Assembly: GCA_022824225.1 (NCBI GenBank)
Contig: JAJEAH010000076.1
Span: forward strand, 1 to 64,000
From: Chloroflexota bacterium
Lineage (GTDB): Bacteria > Chloroflexota > UBA11872 > VXOZ01
Length of the DNA stretch: 64,000 bases
Direction: 5' to 3'
The notes under the pieces were generated by a model. That model was given only the letters and a program-made list of their open reading frames with translations. It ran no database searches and was not told the origin of the DNA. Each line of letters starts with the position of its first letter. The stretch's first letter is position 1. Below are positions 9,390-17,884 of the stretch, piece by piece. A program made the position numbers and the translations under genes.

Positions 9390-10148
9390 ATGCCCTCCGC
9401 AATCGAATGGACTGATGAAACGTGGAACCCGGTAACGGGCTGTACGCGGGTTTCGCCTGGGTGTGACAACTGCTACATGTATGCTATGTATCCTCGCCTT
9501 AAGGGCATGGGCGTAAGTGGCTACGAAACTACTCCTAGTGATGTTCAGTTGCTACCTGAGCGACTGAATTTGCCTTTGACTTGGAAGAAACCGAGACGTG
9601 TCTTTGTAAACAGCATGTCTGACCTCTTTCATCCTCGTGTCCCGTATGAGTTTGTCTATGAGGTTTTTGAGGTGATGCAGCGTTCGGCCGCGAAGCACGG
9701 TCACGTATTCCAGGTGCTGACCAAGAGACCGGGCAGGGCCGTAGGTTGGTGGATGAAATATGCAGGGCATTTTCCCCATGGCTGGCCCTCCAATATTTGG
9801 ATTGGCACGTCCGTAGAGAACCAGAAGTACGCTCCGCGCCTCACCGTCTTAGGGCGGCTGCCTGCTCACGTTCGCTTTGTATCTGCCGAACCTTTGTTGG
9901 AACAGGTCGAACTAACGCCCTGGCTGAAAGACGGAACGCTTCAGTGGGTAATCGCCGGTGGCGAAAGTGGCTTCGGCGCTAGGCCTATGGACTTGGACTG
10001 GGTGCGAAGCCTGCGGGACCAAACCGTGCACTACGAAGTTGCATTCTTCCTTAAGCAGCTTGGAGGCGTACGCAATAAGCGGGGTGGAGACGCTGCGGTA
10101 ATTGATGGTCGCCAGTGGCGGCAAATGCCCGTAGCTGGTCAGGAATAG
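9390..10148 (+). CDS. Three-Cys-motif protein, phage Gp37/Gp68-like (DUF5131)
   Basis: 252-aa cytoplasmic protein of the Gp37/Gp68 group, found in phages, plasmids and accessory regions; biochemical role not established. The defining cysteine cluster CTRVSPGCDNCY (CX6CX2C) is at about residues 18-29, preceded by the family start IEWTDETWNPVTG. Further conserved segments are VNSMSDLFH, FQVLTKRPGRA, WIGTSVENQ, RFVSAEPLL and VIAGGESG. The cysteines invite comparison with radical-SAM-like iron-sulfur proteins, but the CX3CX2C pattern is absent. It is followed eight bases later by its known partner type, TcmP. The two genes look less GC-rich than guaB, which suggests horizontal acquisition. Confidence 0.9.
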   Translation: MPSAIEWTDETWNPVTGCTRVSPGCDNCYMYAMYPRLKGMGVSGYETTPSDVQLLPERLNLPLTWKKPRRVFVNSMSDLFHPRVPYEFVYEVFEVMQRSAAKHGHVFQVLTKRPGRAVGWWMKYAGHFPHGWPSNIWIGTSVENQKYAPRLTVLGRLPAHVRFVSAEPLLEQVELTPWLKDGTLQWVIAGGESGFGARPMDLDWVRSLRDQTVHYEVAFFLKQLGGVRNKRGGDAAVIDGRQWRQMPVAGQE

Positions 10149-10156
10149 CAGAGACT

Positions 10157-11005
10157 ATGGCAGCTTCTTTTGGCGGTGAATGGACTCATCAGAAACTTGA
10201 AATCCTCAATCGGTACTTGGATGCTTACACTACTGCCTTGAAGGACCGGCCCTTCCACTTGATCTACTTTGACGCCTTTGCAGGAGGTGTATCGAATCCA
10301 GTCGACTCGGCCTATGCGTCGGAGGACTACGGTGAGCTTCGGGAACTGCGTGCCGGCTCACCGCTCATTGCCTTGAAGGTTAAAGACAAACCTTTTGACA
10401 AGCTTGTATTTGTTGAAAAGGATGCCACTCGCTGCGCATCGCTGTGGTTGCTTCGTGAGAGCTACCCAGATCGAGACATCGAAATCCGTAACGAAGATGC
10501 GAACAGCGCATTGCCTGGCTTCTGTGAGACTCTTGGCAGCAATGACCGCGCCGTCGTTTTCCTTGATCCCTTCGCTACGCAAGTATCTTGGAGCACAGTC
10601 GAGATCCTTGCTCGAACCCAGAAGATCGATTGTTGGATACTCTTCCCGTTGATGGCAATTTCGCGCATGATGCCAACAGGTAGAGAGCCGCCACATGCAT
10701 TGGCAGCACACCTAGACAGGGTTTTTGGCGGACGCGAGTACTGGGAAAGCTTGTACAACGATTCTCCACAGCAGTTGTCTCTGTTGTCACCTGAACCGTC
10801 ACAACAGAGGCCTCGCGGCAGCGACCAGATTGCGGTTCGCTACCGTGAACGACTTGAAACAGTTTTCGCAAGAGTAGCGCCCACCTCTCGAACCTTCAGG
10901 AATTCAAGGAACTCTCCTCTGTTTGAGCTGTTATTCGCTGCCAGTAATCCGGCAGGCGCTAGGGTGGCGGTGCGCATAGCTGACTACATTCTGACGAACT
11001 GGTGA
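10157..11005 (+). CDS. tcmP: Three-Cys-motif partner protein TcmP
   Basis: 282 aa, of the family that co-occurs with Gp37/Gp68-type three-Cys proteins; function unknown. Characteristic segments are the start GGEWTHQKLEILNRYLDAYTT, the FHLIYFDAFAGG segment, LVFVEKD, VVFLDPFATQVSW and the C-terminal FELLFAASNPAGARVA. IYFDAFAG followed by an FVEKD and a FLDPF motif is reminiscent of Rossmann-like methyltransferases or nucleases (inference only). The ATG chosen starts just before the family homology; the frame extends 14 codons upstream into the previous gene. Expression is probably coupled to that gene. Confidence 0.88.
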   Translation: MAASFGGEWTHQKLEILNRYLDAYTTALKDRPFHLIYFDAFAGGVSNPVDSAYASEDYGELRELRAGSPLIALKVKDKPFDKLVFVEKDATRCASLWLLRESYPDRDIEIRNEDANSALPGFCETLGSNDRAVVFLDPFATQVSWSTVEILARTQKIDCWILFPLMAISRMMPTGREPPHALAAHLDRVFGGREYWESLYNDSPQQLSLLSPEPSQQRPRGSDQIAVRYRERLETVFARVAPTSRTFRNSRNSPLFELLFAASNPAGARVAVRIADYILTNW

Positions 11006-11015
11006 AATCGCAAAA

Positions 11016-12389
11016 ATGAGCAGTAAGAAATGTAAAGAGGCAGGGCCTCCAGAATGGTATGTTCCCCGAATTTCCGCGATTGGCCCCAGCGGACCGGAGA
11101 TTGCGCTGGCGGTCGGTGAGACCGTTGCGCTCAGCGTTGAGGTCGAGCCGTGGCAGACGGTGCCGGCGGAGCAGGCGTGGCAGCGGCGGGCGGAGCCGGT
11201 GCTTTCCACCACGAATACCACGCAGGACTGGGCTAAGGTGATGCTGTACATGCCGTGCGTCATTCGCGCCGACGGCGTATACAAGATGTGGTACGTGGGC
11301 ACGTCCGGCCCGCCGCGGCCCTCGCATTGCCACCTCGGGCTCGCCACCTCAACTGACGGCATCCATTGGGAGGAACATCCCGCCAACCCCATCGTCACCG
11401 ATCAGGCATTTCAAGACGCCGTTGGCTGGGGCTGGAACTTTCAGAGTCCGTTCGTGCTCTACGACCTGCGCGCCCGCATCTACCGCATGTGGTTTTCCGC
11501 CCTCACTCACTGGGAGCAGACCGCCGACGGCGAGCTTGTCGAAATGACCCAGCAGGTGGGGTACGCCGAGAGCCCGGACGGCATCGCCTGGGAGTTTCAC
11601 CCGGAGCCCGTCACCCGGAGCGGACGCTGCCCCGCGGTCATCCAGGAAGATGACGGCACATTCACCATGTGGGTGAACGCCCGCCCGGCAGGCGACCCCG
11701 ATCCCAGTTCGATCTACGGCCACATCATGCTCCTGCGTTCAGAAGACGGCATTCACTGGGAAGAAATCGCCGATGTCATTCAGCCGCAAGGAATCTACAA
11801 GTCGTGCGTCTATCCGTTCGTCATGCGCGACGGACCGGAACTCGTCATGTGGCACGGCGGCCACCGCGAGAGTCTGCGCGACGACGTGGATTTCACGCGC
11901 GGCCAGTTGGACGACGCCTACGGCGACTGGTTCGATGTGACCTTTGCCCGCTCCCCGGACGGCCGCGACTGGTCCGCGCGCGTGGGCCGACCCGTGTTCC
12001 CGCCCAACGACGATCCCGGCGCGTTCGACGCCCGCTACACGTCCACGCCGCACGTACTCAAAGAACCGGGCCGCTACGTCCTCTATTACTCCGCCCGCGA
12101 CATGCTGGAGGGCTGGCTGCAAGCCGACGGCACGCCAGGCCCCGGCCGCGGCTTCGCCTACCGCCACATCGGCTGCGCTACACTGCCTGCCAGAGAACAC
12201 ACGGACCCGACGCTGCGCTATTCGTGGACGCTAGATGGCGAGCCGTTTGACTCGCAGCGGACGGCTACTCTTCAATACCGCCCCCAGTTTCCAGGGACAC
12301 AATACGTTACCTGCCGCGTGCAAAACGCCAACGGCGAGACCTCATATACGTGGAAGCTCGTCGTACGAGCCTGTTTACGATCTTCTTAG
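11016..12389 (+). CDS. Beta-propeller glycosidase-like protein (GH43/GH32-type) with C-terminal Ig-like segment
   Basis: 457 aa. Successive blades carry the recurring loop S-x-DG-x2-W: STDGIHWEEHP, SPDGIAWEFHP, SEDGIHWEEI and SPDGRDWSARV, between about residues 105 and 330. This is the pattern of five-bladed GH43/GH32/GH130-like propellers acting on plant or polymer glycans. Catalytic acids cannot be assigned. The last 70 residues (YSWTLDGEPFD to YTWKLVV) look like a PKD/Ig-like beta sandwich. No signal peptide is visible with this start. The first 15 or so codons lie in the composition of the tcmP region, only ten bases after that gene, so the true N-terminus may have been altered by an insertion. 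A perfect hairpin follows the stop. Confidence 0.72.
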   Translation: MSSKKCKEAGPPEWYVPRISAIGPSGPEIALAVGETVALSVEVEPWQTVPAEQAWQRRAEPVLSTTNTTQDWAKVMLYMPCVIRADGVYKMWYVGTSGPPRPSHCHLGLATSTDGIHWEEHPANPIVTDQAFQDAVGWGWNFQSPFVLYDLRARIYRMWFSALTHWEQTADGELVEMTQQVGYAESPDGIAWEFHPEPVTRSGRCPAVIQEDDGTFTMWVNARPAGDPDPSSIYGHIMLLRSEDGIHWEEIADVIQPQGIYKSCVYPFVMRDGPELVMWHGGHRESLRDDVDFTRGQLDDAYGDWFDVTFARSPDGRDWSARVGRPVFPPNDDPGAFDARYTSTPHVLKEPGRYVLYYSARDMLEGWLQADGTPGPGRGFAYRHIGCATLPAREHTDPTLRYSWTLDGEPFDSQRTATLQYRPQFPGTQYVTCRVQNANGETSYTWKLVVRACLRSS

Positions 12390-12409
12390 AGGGGGTCTAC
12401 AAGGCTGAT

Positions 12410-12459
12410 GAAGACCGTTCGTGCTGAGCACTTCGACATGCTCAGTGCGAACGGTCTTC
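12410..12459. terminator. 21-bp-stem hairpin built on the GCTGAGC/TCGA repeat
   Basis: The arm GAAGACCGTTCGTGCTGAGCA pairs with TGCTCAGTGCGAACGGTCTTC through 21 positions including two G-T wobbles; the loop is CTTCGACA. It lies 20 bases after the stop of the propeller gene and may end its transcript. It also belongs to the dispersed GCTGAGCTTGTCGAAG family, with arm ends (GAAGAC) not seen in other copies. Confidence 0.75.
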
Positions 12460-12508
12460 GTGCAGACAAGATGATTGGAATCAGGCTCTGACCAACTAGC
12501 GGGATGGG

Positions 12509-12660
12509 TGGCCTCCTCACACTCGCTGGAACTGGCGTCCCGGAGACCGTATGCCGTTCACGCCGTTAGTGACCTCCTCACACTCGCTGGAATTGGCGCC
12601 CATTCTTCGCCTCTTGGACGCCAGTGCGGGTGACCTCTTCACACTCGTTGGGATTGGCCC
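12509..12660. repeat. Three spaced direct repeats, 61-bp period
   Basis: Three copies of a unit like CCTCCTCACACTCGCTGG followed by AATTGGCGCC begin at 12512, 12573 and 12634, exactly 61 bases apart. The repeated part is about 28-31 bases and the intervening 30-33 bases differ in the two gaps. The third copy has several changes. The spacing is CRISPR-like, but there are no cas genes and only two spacers. Confidence 0.8.
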
Positions 12661-12718
12661 TGCCGCGGACAGACCTTGAGACCCGGCCACCCGCCCTACG
12701 TGTGGATGAACTGAGGCC

Positions 12719-12744
12719 GTCATTCCGGCGGAAGCCGGAATCCA
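12719..12744. repeat. GTCATTCCGG palindromic repeat
   Basis: GTCATTCCGGCGGAAGCCGG plus AATCCA: the arms ATTCCGGC and GCCGGAAT close a four-base loop. Relatives occur at 41662, 52591, 52634, 54103 and 54361. Confidence 0.85.
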
Positions 12745-12817
12745 GTTCCGCTGGGGAGCATACCCGGACCACGAACTTCGCCTCAACTGCCATCCTGAAT
12801 ACTGGTCACACTGGCAC

Positions 12818-12851
12818 ATCGTAGGGGCACGACATGTCGTGCCCCTACGAT
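12818..12851. repeat. 34-bp perfect palindrome (TAGGGGCACGA family, copy 2)
   Basis: ATCGTAGGGGCACGACA is followed directly by its exact reverse complement. The core matches the copy at the left edge of the window, but the outer arm bases (ATC) differ while remaining symmetric. It lies 32 bases beyond the stop of the cytochrome gene. Confidence 0.95.
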
Positions 12852-12883
12852 AGGCGTTGCAGCGACAAGCAGACGGAAGATCC

Positions 12884-13387
12884 CTACTGCTGCCGCGTGT
12901 CCTCCAACTCAGACTGAATTTCCTGTATGTCCGGCGGCCAGGTGCTCTTGATGTAGGCGAGCGTGGCCCAGATTTCGGTGTCGGTCATGGATGCGGCAAA
13001 GCCGGGCATATTGCTCTTGTAGTCGCTGCCGATGACGGCGGTGGAGCCGTACTTGGTTACGTCGAAGAGCAGCGCGTCGCTGTGGTGCCAGGTATGGCCG
13101 GTGGCGTCGTGGGGCGGCGCGGGCAGCAAGCCGTTCTCGTCGCGCTCGCGCCAGTTCGGCTGCCCTTCCAAGTCCGCGCCGTGGCAACTGGCGCAATGAT
13201 CGCGGTAGAGAATCTCGCCGCGGGCGACCAGTTGACGATCGGATAGGTCCACCGGGGCCGGCTCCCCGCCGCCCCAAACGAAGAGCCACAGTCCTCCCAA
13301 GACCACTGCCAGCAGCGCCGCGCCCGCAACCACCGCCAGACCCAGCGGCGGCGGACGCTGGCGGCGCGATCTGCGAGACCTGCCCAT
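12884..13387 (-). CDS. Membrane-anchored c-type cytochrome
   Basis: 167-aa mono-haem electron carrier with its haem domain outside the cytoplasmic membrane. A basic stretch RSRRSRRQRP is followed by one hydrophobic anchor (LAVVAGAALLAVVLGGLWLF), then the haem-attachment motif CASCH in RDHCASCHGADLEG and a probable axial methionine in NMPGFAASMTD. The C-terminal YIKSTWPPDIQ is typical of class-I cytochrome c domains. The ATG has GGAAGGAGA about ten bases upstream; an in-frame ATG ten codons earlier is a fair alternative. No oxidase or dehydrogenase genes adjoin it, so its redox partner is unknown. Confidence 0.9.
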   Translation of the reverse strand: MGRSRRSRRQRPPPLGLAVVAGAALLAVVLGGLWLFVWGGGEPAPVDLSDRQLVARGEILYRDHCASCHGADLEGQPNWRERDENGLLPAPPHDATGHTWHHSDALLFDVTKYGSTAVIGSDYKSNMPGFAASMTDTEIWATLAYIKSTWPPDIQEIQSELEDTRQQ

Positions 13388-13800
13388 GGGGTGTCCGTCT
13401 CCTTCCAGCGTAGCCATGACCGGAGCTTCCCGGGCCTTGCAGAGCCGGTGAAAGGCAGTGCGCCGCTGCCGGCCCAGCCGCTGCCCCAGCCATAACACGC
13501 GCAGCGTTTGGGGATTATTGTACCTGGACGCAGCCCCAGGCGCTCAGCCGGCGCGTGGCGCCGCACCGCGCCTATGAGATGACAAGCGCCAAGGCCGCTG
13601 CCCGTCTGACACAGCATTCCCGCAGCGAGCCGTAGAGAAGCGGTTCGAACCTGCGGTCCGGCTCGCCGCCGCCAACTTAAGCCGGTGTGCCGACAACGTG
13701 GTTGAGCGCCGCGCGGTGTGGTAGACGCGAGCGCACCTAGCGTAACATACACACTATCGACACCACGTAGCAGCAAGTCACATGGAGGCAGCGAGCGACC
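13388..13800. other. Divergent intergenic region
   Basis: Lies between the divergently transcribed cytochrome and oxidoreductase genes and must hold both promoters. I cannot pick out a convincing -35/-10 pair. No gene is visible. Confidence 0.5.
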
Positions 13801-14964
13801 ATGGCAACCAACGGCGAACCGATTGGCGTAGCAGTTATCGGGTGCGGCAGCATTGCCAACCCGCACTTTGCAGGCTGGCAGCGGCTGGTGCGCGCCGGTG
13901 AAGCCCGCTTGGAAGTAGCCTGCGACAACCTGATGGAGCGAGCGGAATCGGCGGCGGAACGATACGGCGCGGCCGCGGCGGCCACCGATTTTGCCGAGGT
14001 GGTGCAGCGGCCGGAAGTGCAGGCCGTAGATATCTGCCTACCGCATCATCTGCACTTGCCCGCGATACAGGCCGCGGCCGCGGCCGGTGTACACATCCTC
14101 TGCGAAAAGCCGCTGGTGCTCAACATGGATGAAGCGGAAGCGGCCCTGCGCGCCTGCCGCGATGGCGGCGTGCTGCTGATGACGGCCGACCGCGACCGGT
14201 TCGAGCCCCACGCGCGGGTGGTCAAGCGCATCCTGGACGCCGGTCTCATCGGCGACATCTACCACGTGCTGGAACGCCACATGTTGCACAAGGACGTACT
14301 TACACAAGCCTCCAACGCAAACATGGGCTGGAAGCTGGGCAAAGCCACGGCCGGCGGGGGCGCGCTGCACCGCGACGGCTGCTACTACATCGACACCTTG
14401 CTCTACTGGGAAGGCAGCGGCGTGAAGCACATCGGGGGCGCTGAATTCGACAACTTTCTGTGGGAGACGGCTGAGATCGAGACCACGTCCCATGTGGTCT
14501 TTCGCTTCAATAGCGGCGCCATCGGCGTCTTCGAAATGGTCTGGTGCCTGCAAGGCCCCCACCACCGCCAAATCGTGATCAGCGGCAGTGAAGGCTACCT
14601 GGTCTTCGAGGGCGGCTTGGGCGGCAGCTACGACGGCAAGATCACGCTGCACAGCAATAAACTGCCCTGGCTTACATTCGACGATCCGGCGGTGGCGCAA
14701 TCCTTCGCCGACTGCCAATATGAAAAGCCGCACCGCAACCACCCCGACCGGGGCAGGGAATCCATGGTGCTGCACGTGCCGTATGCCGCCGGTTTCCACG
14801 CGCAGGAGAAAGAACTGCTGGCGGCCATTCGGGAAGGGCGCGAACCGGAGTCCAGCGGCCTGGAGGGCGTCCGCGCGCTGGAGGTGGTGGAAGGCGCGTA
14901 CTTGTCTGCCAGCGAGGGACGGCGGATCGAATTCCCGCTGCGGGACTGGGACTCGCTGCAATAG
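13801..14964 (+). CDS. Gfo/Idh/MocA-family oxidoreductase
   Basis: 387-aa cytoplasmic NAD(P)-dependent oxidoreductase, probably acting on a sugar, inositol or sugar-acid derivative. The N-terminal Rossmann domain has VAVIGCGSIANPHF, the family motif CEKPLVLN supplies the conserved lysine (EKP), and the second domain has the GGGALHRDGCYYIDTLLY segment with its histidine/aspartate pair. GGAGG lies about 12 bases before the ATG. It is followed on the opposite strand by a sugar-isomerase-type gene and a second family member, so the region looks like a sugar or polyol catabolic set. Exact substrate cannot be told. Confidence 0.93.
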   Translation: MATNGEPIGVAVIGCGSIANPHFAGWQRLVRAGEARLEVACDNLMERAESAAERYGAAAAATDFAEVVQRPEVQAVDICLPHHLHLPAIQAAAAAGVHILCEKPLVLNMDEAEAALRACRDGGVLLMTADRDRFEPHARVVKRILDAGLIGDIYHVLERHMLHKDVLTQASNANMGWKLGKATAGGGALHRDGCYYIDTLLYWEGSGVKHIGGAEFDNFLWETAEIETTSHVVFRFNSGAIGVFEMVWCLQGPHHRQIVISGSEGYLVFEGGLGGSYDGKITLHSNKLPWLTFDDPAVAQSFADCQYEKPHRNHPDRGRESMVLHVPYAAGFHAQEKELLAAIREGREPESSGLEGVRALEVVEGAYLSASEGRRIEFPLRDWDSLQ

Positions 14965-15192
14965 CTACCGTCTGCCGCGGAAGAAGACAACCGTAGTAGG
15001 AGTTAACGTCCGCTGGCGTAGCGCAGCGCCTCTGCTGCATGCAGCGCGCGCTGAGCAAAGAATCCCCGGGCTTGTGCCGGGCGGCAGCACGCGTGGGCAG
15101 GACTGGGATCACACCCAAGAATCGCCGCCCGGCGCAGGGCTCGCGCCGGCGAGGAAAAGGGCCGGTTCTTCTAGCGCACGCCTTGCCGGCGG

Positions 15193-16029
15193 TCAGTTGC
15201 CTTCTAGCTGCGCCGCGCACTCGCGCAGATGGCGGATGCCGTCGCGGGCTTGGTCGGCGGCGTGGGGCTCGAACTCGAAGATCTCGATGGACACGTAGCC
15301 GTCGTAGCCGGTCTCGTGCAGCGCGCGCATGATGGGCACGAAATCCGTATCGCCAAAACCGGGGGCTTTCAGGTTGAAGTCGTTGGCGTGAAAGTGGGGA
15401 TATTCGCCCACGTGCTTGCGGATGATGTCGGCGGACGGTTCGGCCTCCGCGGTCTCCATGGCTTTCACGTCCAGGTGCAGTTTGAAACTGGGGTGATTTA
15501 CCCGGCGCACCAGGTCGGCGCCCTGGGCCGCGGTGGTAATGAACTGGCACGACGGCGGCGCCAGCGGCTCGATGGCAATCACCGTGCCGGCCTGCTGCGC
15601 CTCGTCGCAGACGCTTTGAAAGACCTCGGTGGCATACGCCATGCCCTGCTCGTAGCTCACGCCTTCCGGCAGGTTGCGCTGGTTCGGCGAGCCAAACACA
15701 AGACAGGGCGAGTTCAGATCGTGGCCGAAGGCAATGAGGCCCCGCAGGTAGTCAGCCGTGCGCCGGCGCACCGCCGCGTCGGGATGCGTGAGGTGCAGGC
15801 CGTCGGGACCCACCAGCAGCCAGTGCAGCCCCACGATTTCGAGACCGGCAGCCGCCGCGGCCTGCCGCGCCGACGCCCGCTGCTCAGCCGTAATGTCGAA
15901 GACGGACTGTTCGAACGTAAACGGTGCCGCCTCGATGCCCTGATAGCCGTGCTCTGCTAGATAATCGCAGATGCGGGCGAATTCCCAGTCCTCGAACGCC
16001 TCATTGCAGAACGCATACCGAAATGCCAT
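15193..16029 (-). CDS. Sugar phosphate isomerase/epimerase-like TIM barrel
   Basis: 278 aa, AP-endonuclease-2/xylose-isomerase-like fold, likely to interconvert a keto-sugar or inosose metabolite in the cytoplasm. Family features are YQGIEAAPF near residue 32, GLHWLLVGPDGLHLT, the metal glutamate in VIAIEPL, FKLHLDVKAM, HFHANDFNLKAPGFG (His and Asp ligands) and the final glutamate in YVSIEIFEF. The ATG has AAGGAA ten bases upstream; an in-frame start three codons earlier is possible. It lies downstream of the Gfo/Idh gene that begins at 17566, with about 530 bases of repeat-filled DNA between, so joint transcription is uncertain. Confidence 0.9.
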   Translation of the reverse strand: MAFRYAFCNEAFEDWEFARICDYLAEHGYQGIEAAPFTFEQSVFDITAEQRASARQAAAAAGLEIVGLHWLLVGPDGLHLTHPDAAVRRRTADYLRGLIAFGHDLNSPCLVFGSPNQRNLPEGVSYEQGMAYATEVFQSVCDEAQQAGTVIAIEPLAPPSCQFITTAAQGADLVRRVNHPSFKLHLDVKAMETAEAEPSADIIRKHVGEYPHFHANDFNLKAPGFGDTDFVPIMRALHETGYDGYVSIEIFEFEPHAADQARDGIRHLRECAAQLEGN

Positions 16030-16158
16030 AGCACACAATTCCTTGACTTGCCGTCGCGTCTATTCTGGCGGCAATGGTACCACGTTGCCCCGGTAGCCGC
16101 AGGGCAACCGTGGGTGAGGAATCCCGCCATGGATGGTCATTGCAGGTCGGCACAGCGG

Positions 16159-16249
16159 GTAGGGGCGCCCCTCGTGGGCGCCGGGGCAGCGTGGCGGGGC
16201 AGGTTGGAATGGTGCAGCGGTAGGGGCGCCCCTCGTGGGCGCCCGGGGG
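16159..16249. repeat. Two direct copies of TAGGGGCGCCCCTCGTGGGCGCC
   Basis: Two nearly identical GC-rich segments begin at 16159 and 16220, about 61 bases apart, and each can fold (GGGGCGCCCC is itself a palindrome). A diverged third piece (CCCCCCGTGGGTGCCC) follows near 16291. Confidence 0.8.
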
Positions 16250-16558
16250 CAGCAACCGTACCCACAACGTGAAAGCGTTTACCTCTTGGGCCCCCCGTGG
16301 GTGCCCAGGGCGGCGTGGCCGCGGACTTTGTACCTTGCCACACCACGCGGCGCGACCGGGCGTGCGCCCCGTACCGACGCGGCGGCGCTTGCCTGCCAGC
16401 GATTGCCGCACTGAACCGCCTCAGCGCCGGGGCCAATCTTCCGCTCTGCGGCCCAGTAACGCACAGGATGCGGCGATATCTGCGGCCGGCTGTGGCCGTT
16501 GGCCCTGCCGGCTGTGCCCCGGCCAAACCCCGTGCCGTGGCGGGCTGCGCCGGCCGGC
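16250..16558. other. GC-rich spacer
   Basis: No gene is recognisable. Open frames on both strands reflect high GC and lack start signals. Confidence 0.5.
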
Positions 16559-17566
16559 CTAGAGCGTGACTTCCCGGTCCTCCCGCGCCGACGTATACAT
16601 TGCCTCCAGCAATTCAACCGACTTGCGCCCTTCGGGGCCGGTGCAGGCGACCGGCTTGCCGTGGAGGAGCGCGCCGACCATGTCCTCGATGATGTTCTTG
16701 GGTCCGGGGGGCAGGTCGGCGGGGTCCGGCATGCCGCCGTCCGGGTCGTCGGCGAACTCCCACGTGGTGATGTCTTCCTGCCGCATCTGGATCGTGCCGT
16801 CGGTGCCGTGAATCTCGTGCTCGTGTCCCAGGCCGCCGTAGACGGTGGTCGTCGTTTGGATGATACCCCACGCGCCGGAGGCGTAGGTGACCAAGGCTTC
16901 CAGCGCGTCTTCGGTCTCGATGTCGTGATTGAAGATGTTGATGCGCGCGCGCACGCTCTGCACCGGCCCCATGAACCAGAGGGTCTGGTCGATGCCGTGG
17001 ATGCCCTGGTTGGCCGCCGAGCCGCCGCCGTCGTACTGCCACGTGCCGCGCCAGCCGGGCGGGTTGCCGCCGGAAAAGTAGCTATCGGCGCGGAACCACT
17101 TCAGCCGGAAGTCGCCAAAGATGGGGCGGCCGATCCGGCCCGCGTCCAGCGCCTGCTTGATGAGGCGCGTGCTCAACTCGTAACGGCGCTGGAAGTCCAC
17201 TGCCAGCAATTGACCGCTCTCTTCCGCCGCGGCAAGTACCTGGTCGATCTTCGCCGTGGTGACGTCCATCGGCTTCGTCGTAAACGTGTGCTTGCCCGCT
17301 TGCAGACTCTCGATGGCCAGATCGCCATGGGTGCCGCTGGGCGTGAAGATGCCCACCGCGTCGATGTCCTGCCGCTCCAGCAAGGCGCGATGGTCGGTGT
17401 GCCAGTCGCACCCATATTCCGCCGCCTGCGCCGTGGCAAGCTCTTCCTGCAAGTCACAAACCGCCACCAACTCTGCCCCCGCCGTCGTCGCCGCCTGCTT
17501 CACCCGCGACTTGCCGACACCGAGACCGATAATGCCAAACCGGATCGGATCTTGCTGAGATGCCAT
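16559..17566 (-). CDS. Gfo/Idh/MocA-family oxidoreductase (TKP variant)
   Basis: 335-aa NAD(P)-dependent oxidoreductase. The Rossmann start FGIIGLGVGKSRV and acidic VAVCDLQ segment are clear. The family EKP motif reads TKPMDVT, so the lysine is kept but the glutamate is lost. The substrate domain has the conserved NQGIHGIDQTLWFMG and the late GTDGTIQM. GGAGG stands nine bases before the ATG. It shares only general family similarity with the plus-strand paralogue at 13801. Together with the isomerase it probably handles a sugar or cyclitol substrate, which is inference from context. Confidence 0.93.
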   Translation of the reverse strand: MASQQDPIRFGIIGLGVGKSRVKQAATTAGAELVAVCDLQEELATAQAAEYGCDWHTDHRALLERQDIDAVGIFTPSGTHGDLAIESLQAGKHTFTTKPMDVTTAKIDQVLAAAEESGQLLAVDFQRRYELSTRLIKQALDAGRIGRPIFGDFRLKWFRADSYFSGGNPPGWRGTWQYDGGGSAANQGIHGIDQTLWFMGPVQSVRARINIFNHDIETEDALEALVTYASGAWGIIQTTTTVYGGLGHEHEIHGTDGTIQMRQEDITTWEFADDPDGGMPDPADLPPGPKNIIEDMVGALLHGKPVACTGPEGRKSVELLEAMYTSAREDREVTL

Positions 17567-17884
17567 AGAACTAGACCTCCAGTGTTTGGGTACTGCGTGT
17601 GACTCTAGCCAGGACTGGACTTACACGTGACTAGAGTGTTTCACTTTATTCCGCATTGGAAAGATACTACCATAGAGGCATTGAGTGCATTCAGATTGAC
17701 GCAAGACTGCTGGCCACCCTTTGCGCCAAGCCACCTTGGTTGAGTAAACAACGGATTCTGCGAGCTGAAGCGGTGAACGGGTGCTAGACGTGTGCTGGCT
17801 CTATGCGCGCTTTGCGATCGTCCATAGTGTGTGATCTCCCAAATTTCGTATCTCTGGTCGCGGAGTTTGGTAAGGAGTAGATCA
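17567..17884. other. Divergent intergenic region before the ATPase pair
   Basis: Base composition becomes visibly richer in A+T from here on. There is a loose dyad (GTGACTCTAG at 17599 with CTAGAGTG near 17633). No gene is seen. Confidence 0.45.

Noticed and set aside
9390-10148. Calling the three-Cys protein a radical SAM enzyme
   Set aside because: The cluster is CX6CX2C, not CX3CX2C, and the SAM-binding motifs are not visible.
12509-12660. Calling the 61-bp repeats a CRISPR array
   Set aside because: Only three repeats and two spacers, the third repeat is diverged, and no cas genes are visible; kept as a repeat and a finding instead.
13630-13680. GGTTCGAACC-like sequence resembling a tRNA T-loop
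   Set aside because: No acceptor, D or anticodon stems could be folded around it, so it is not called a tRNA.
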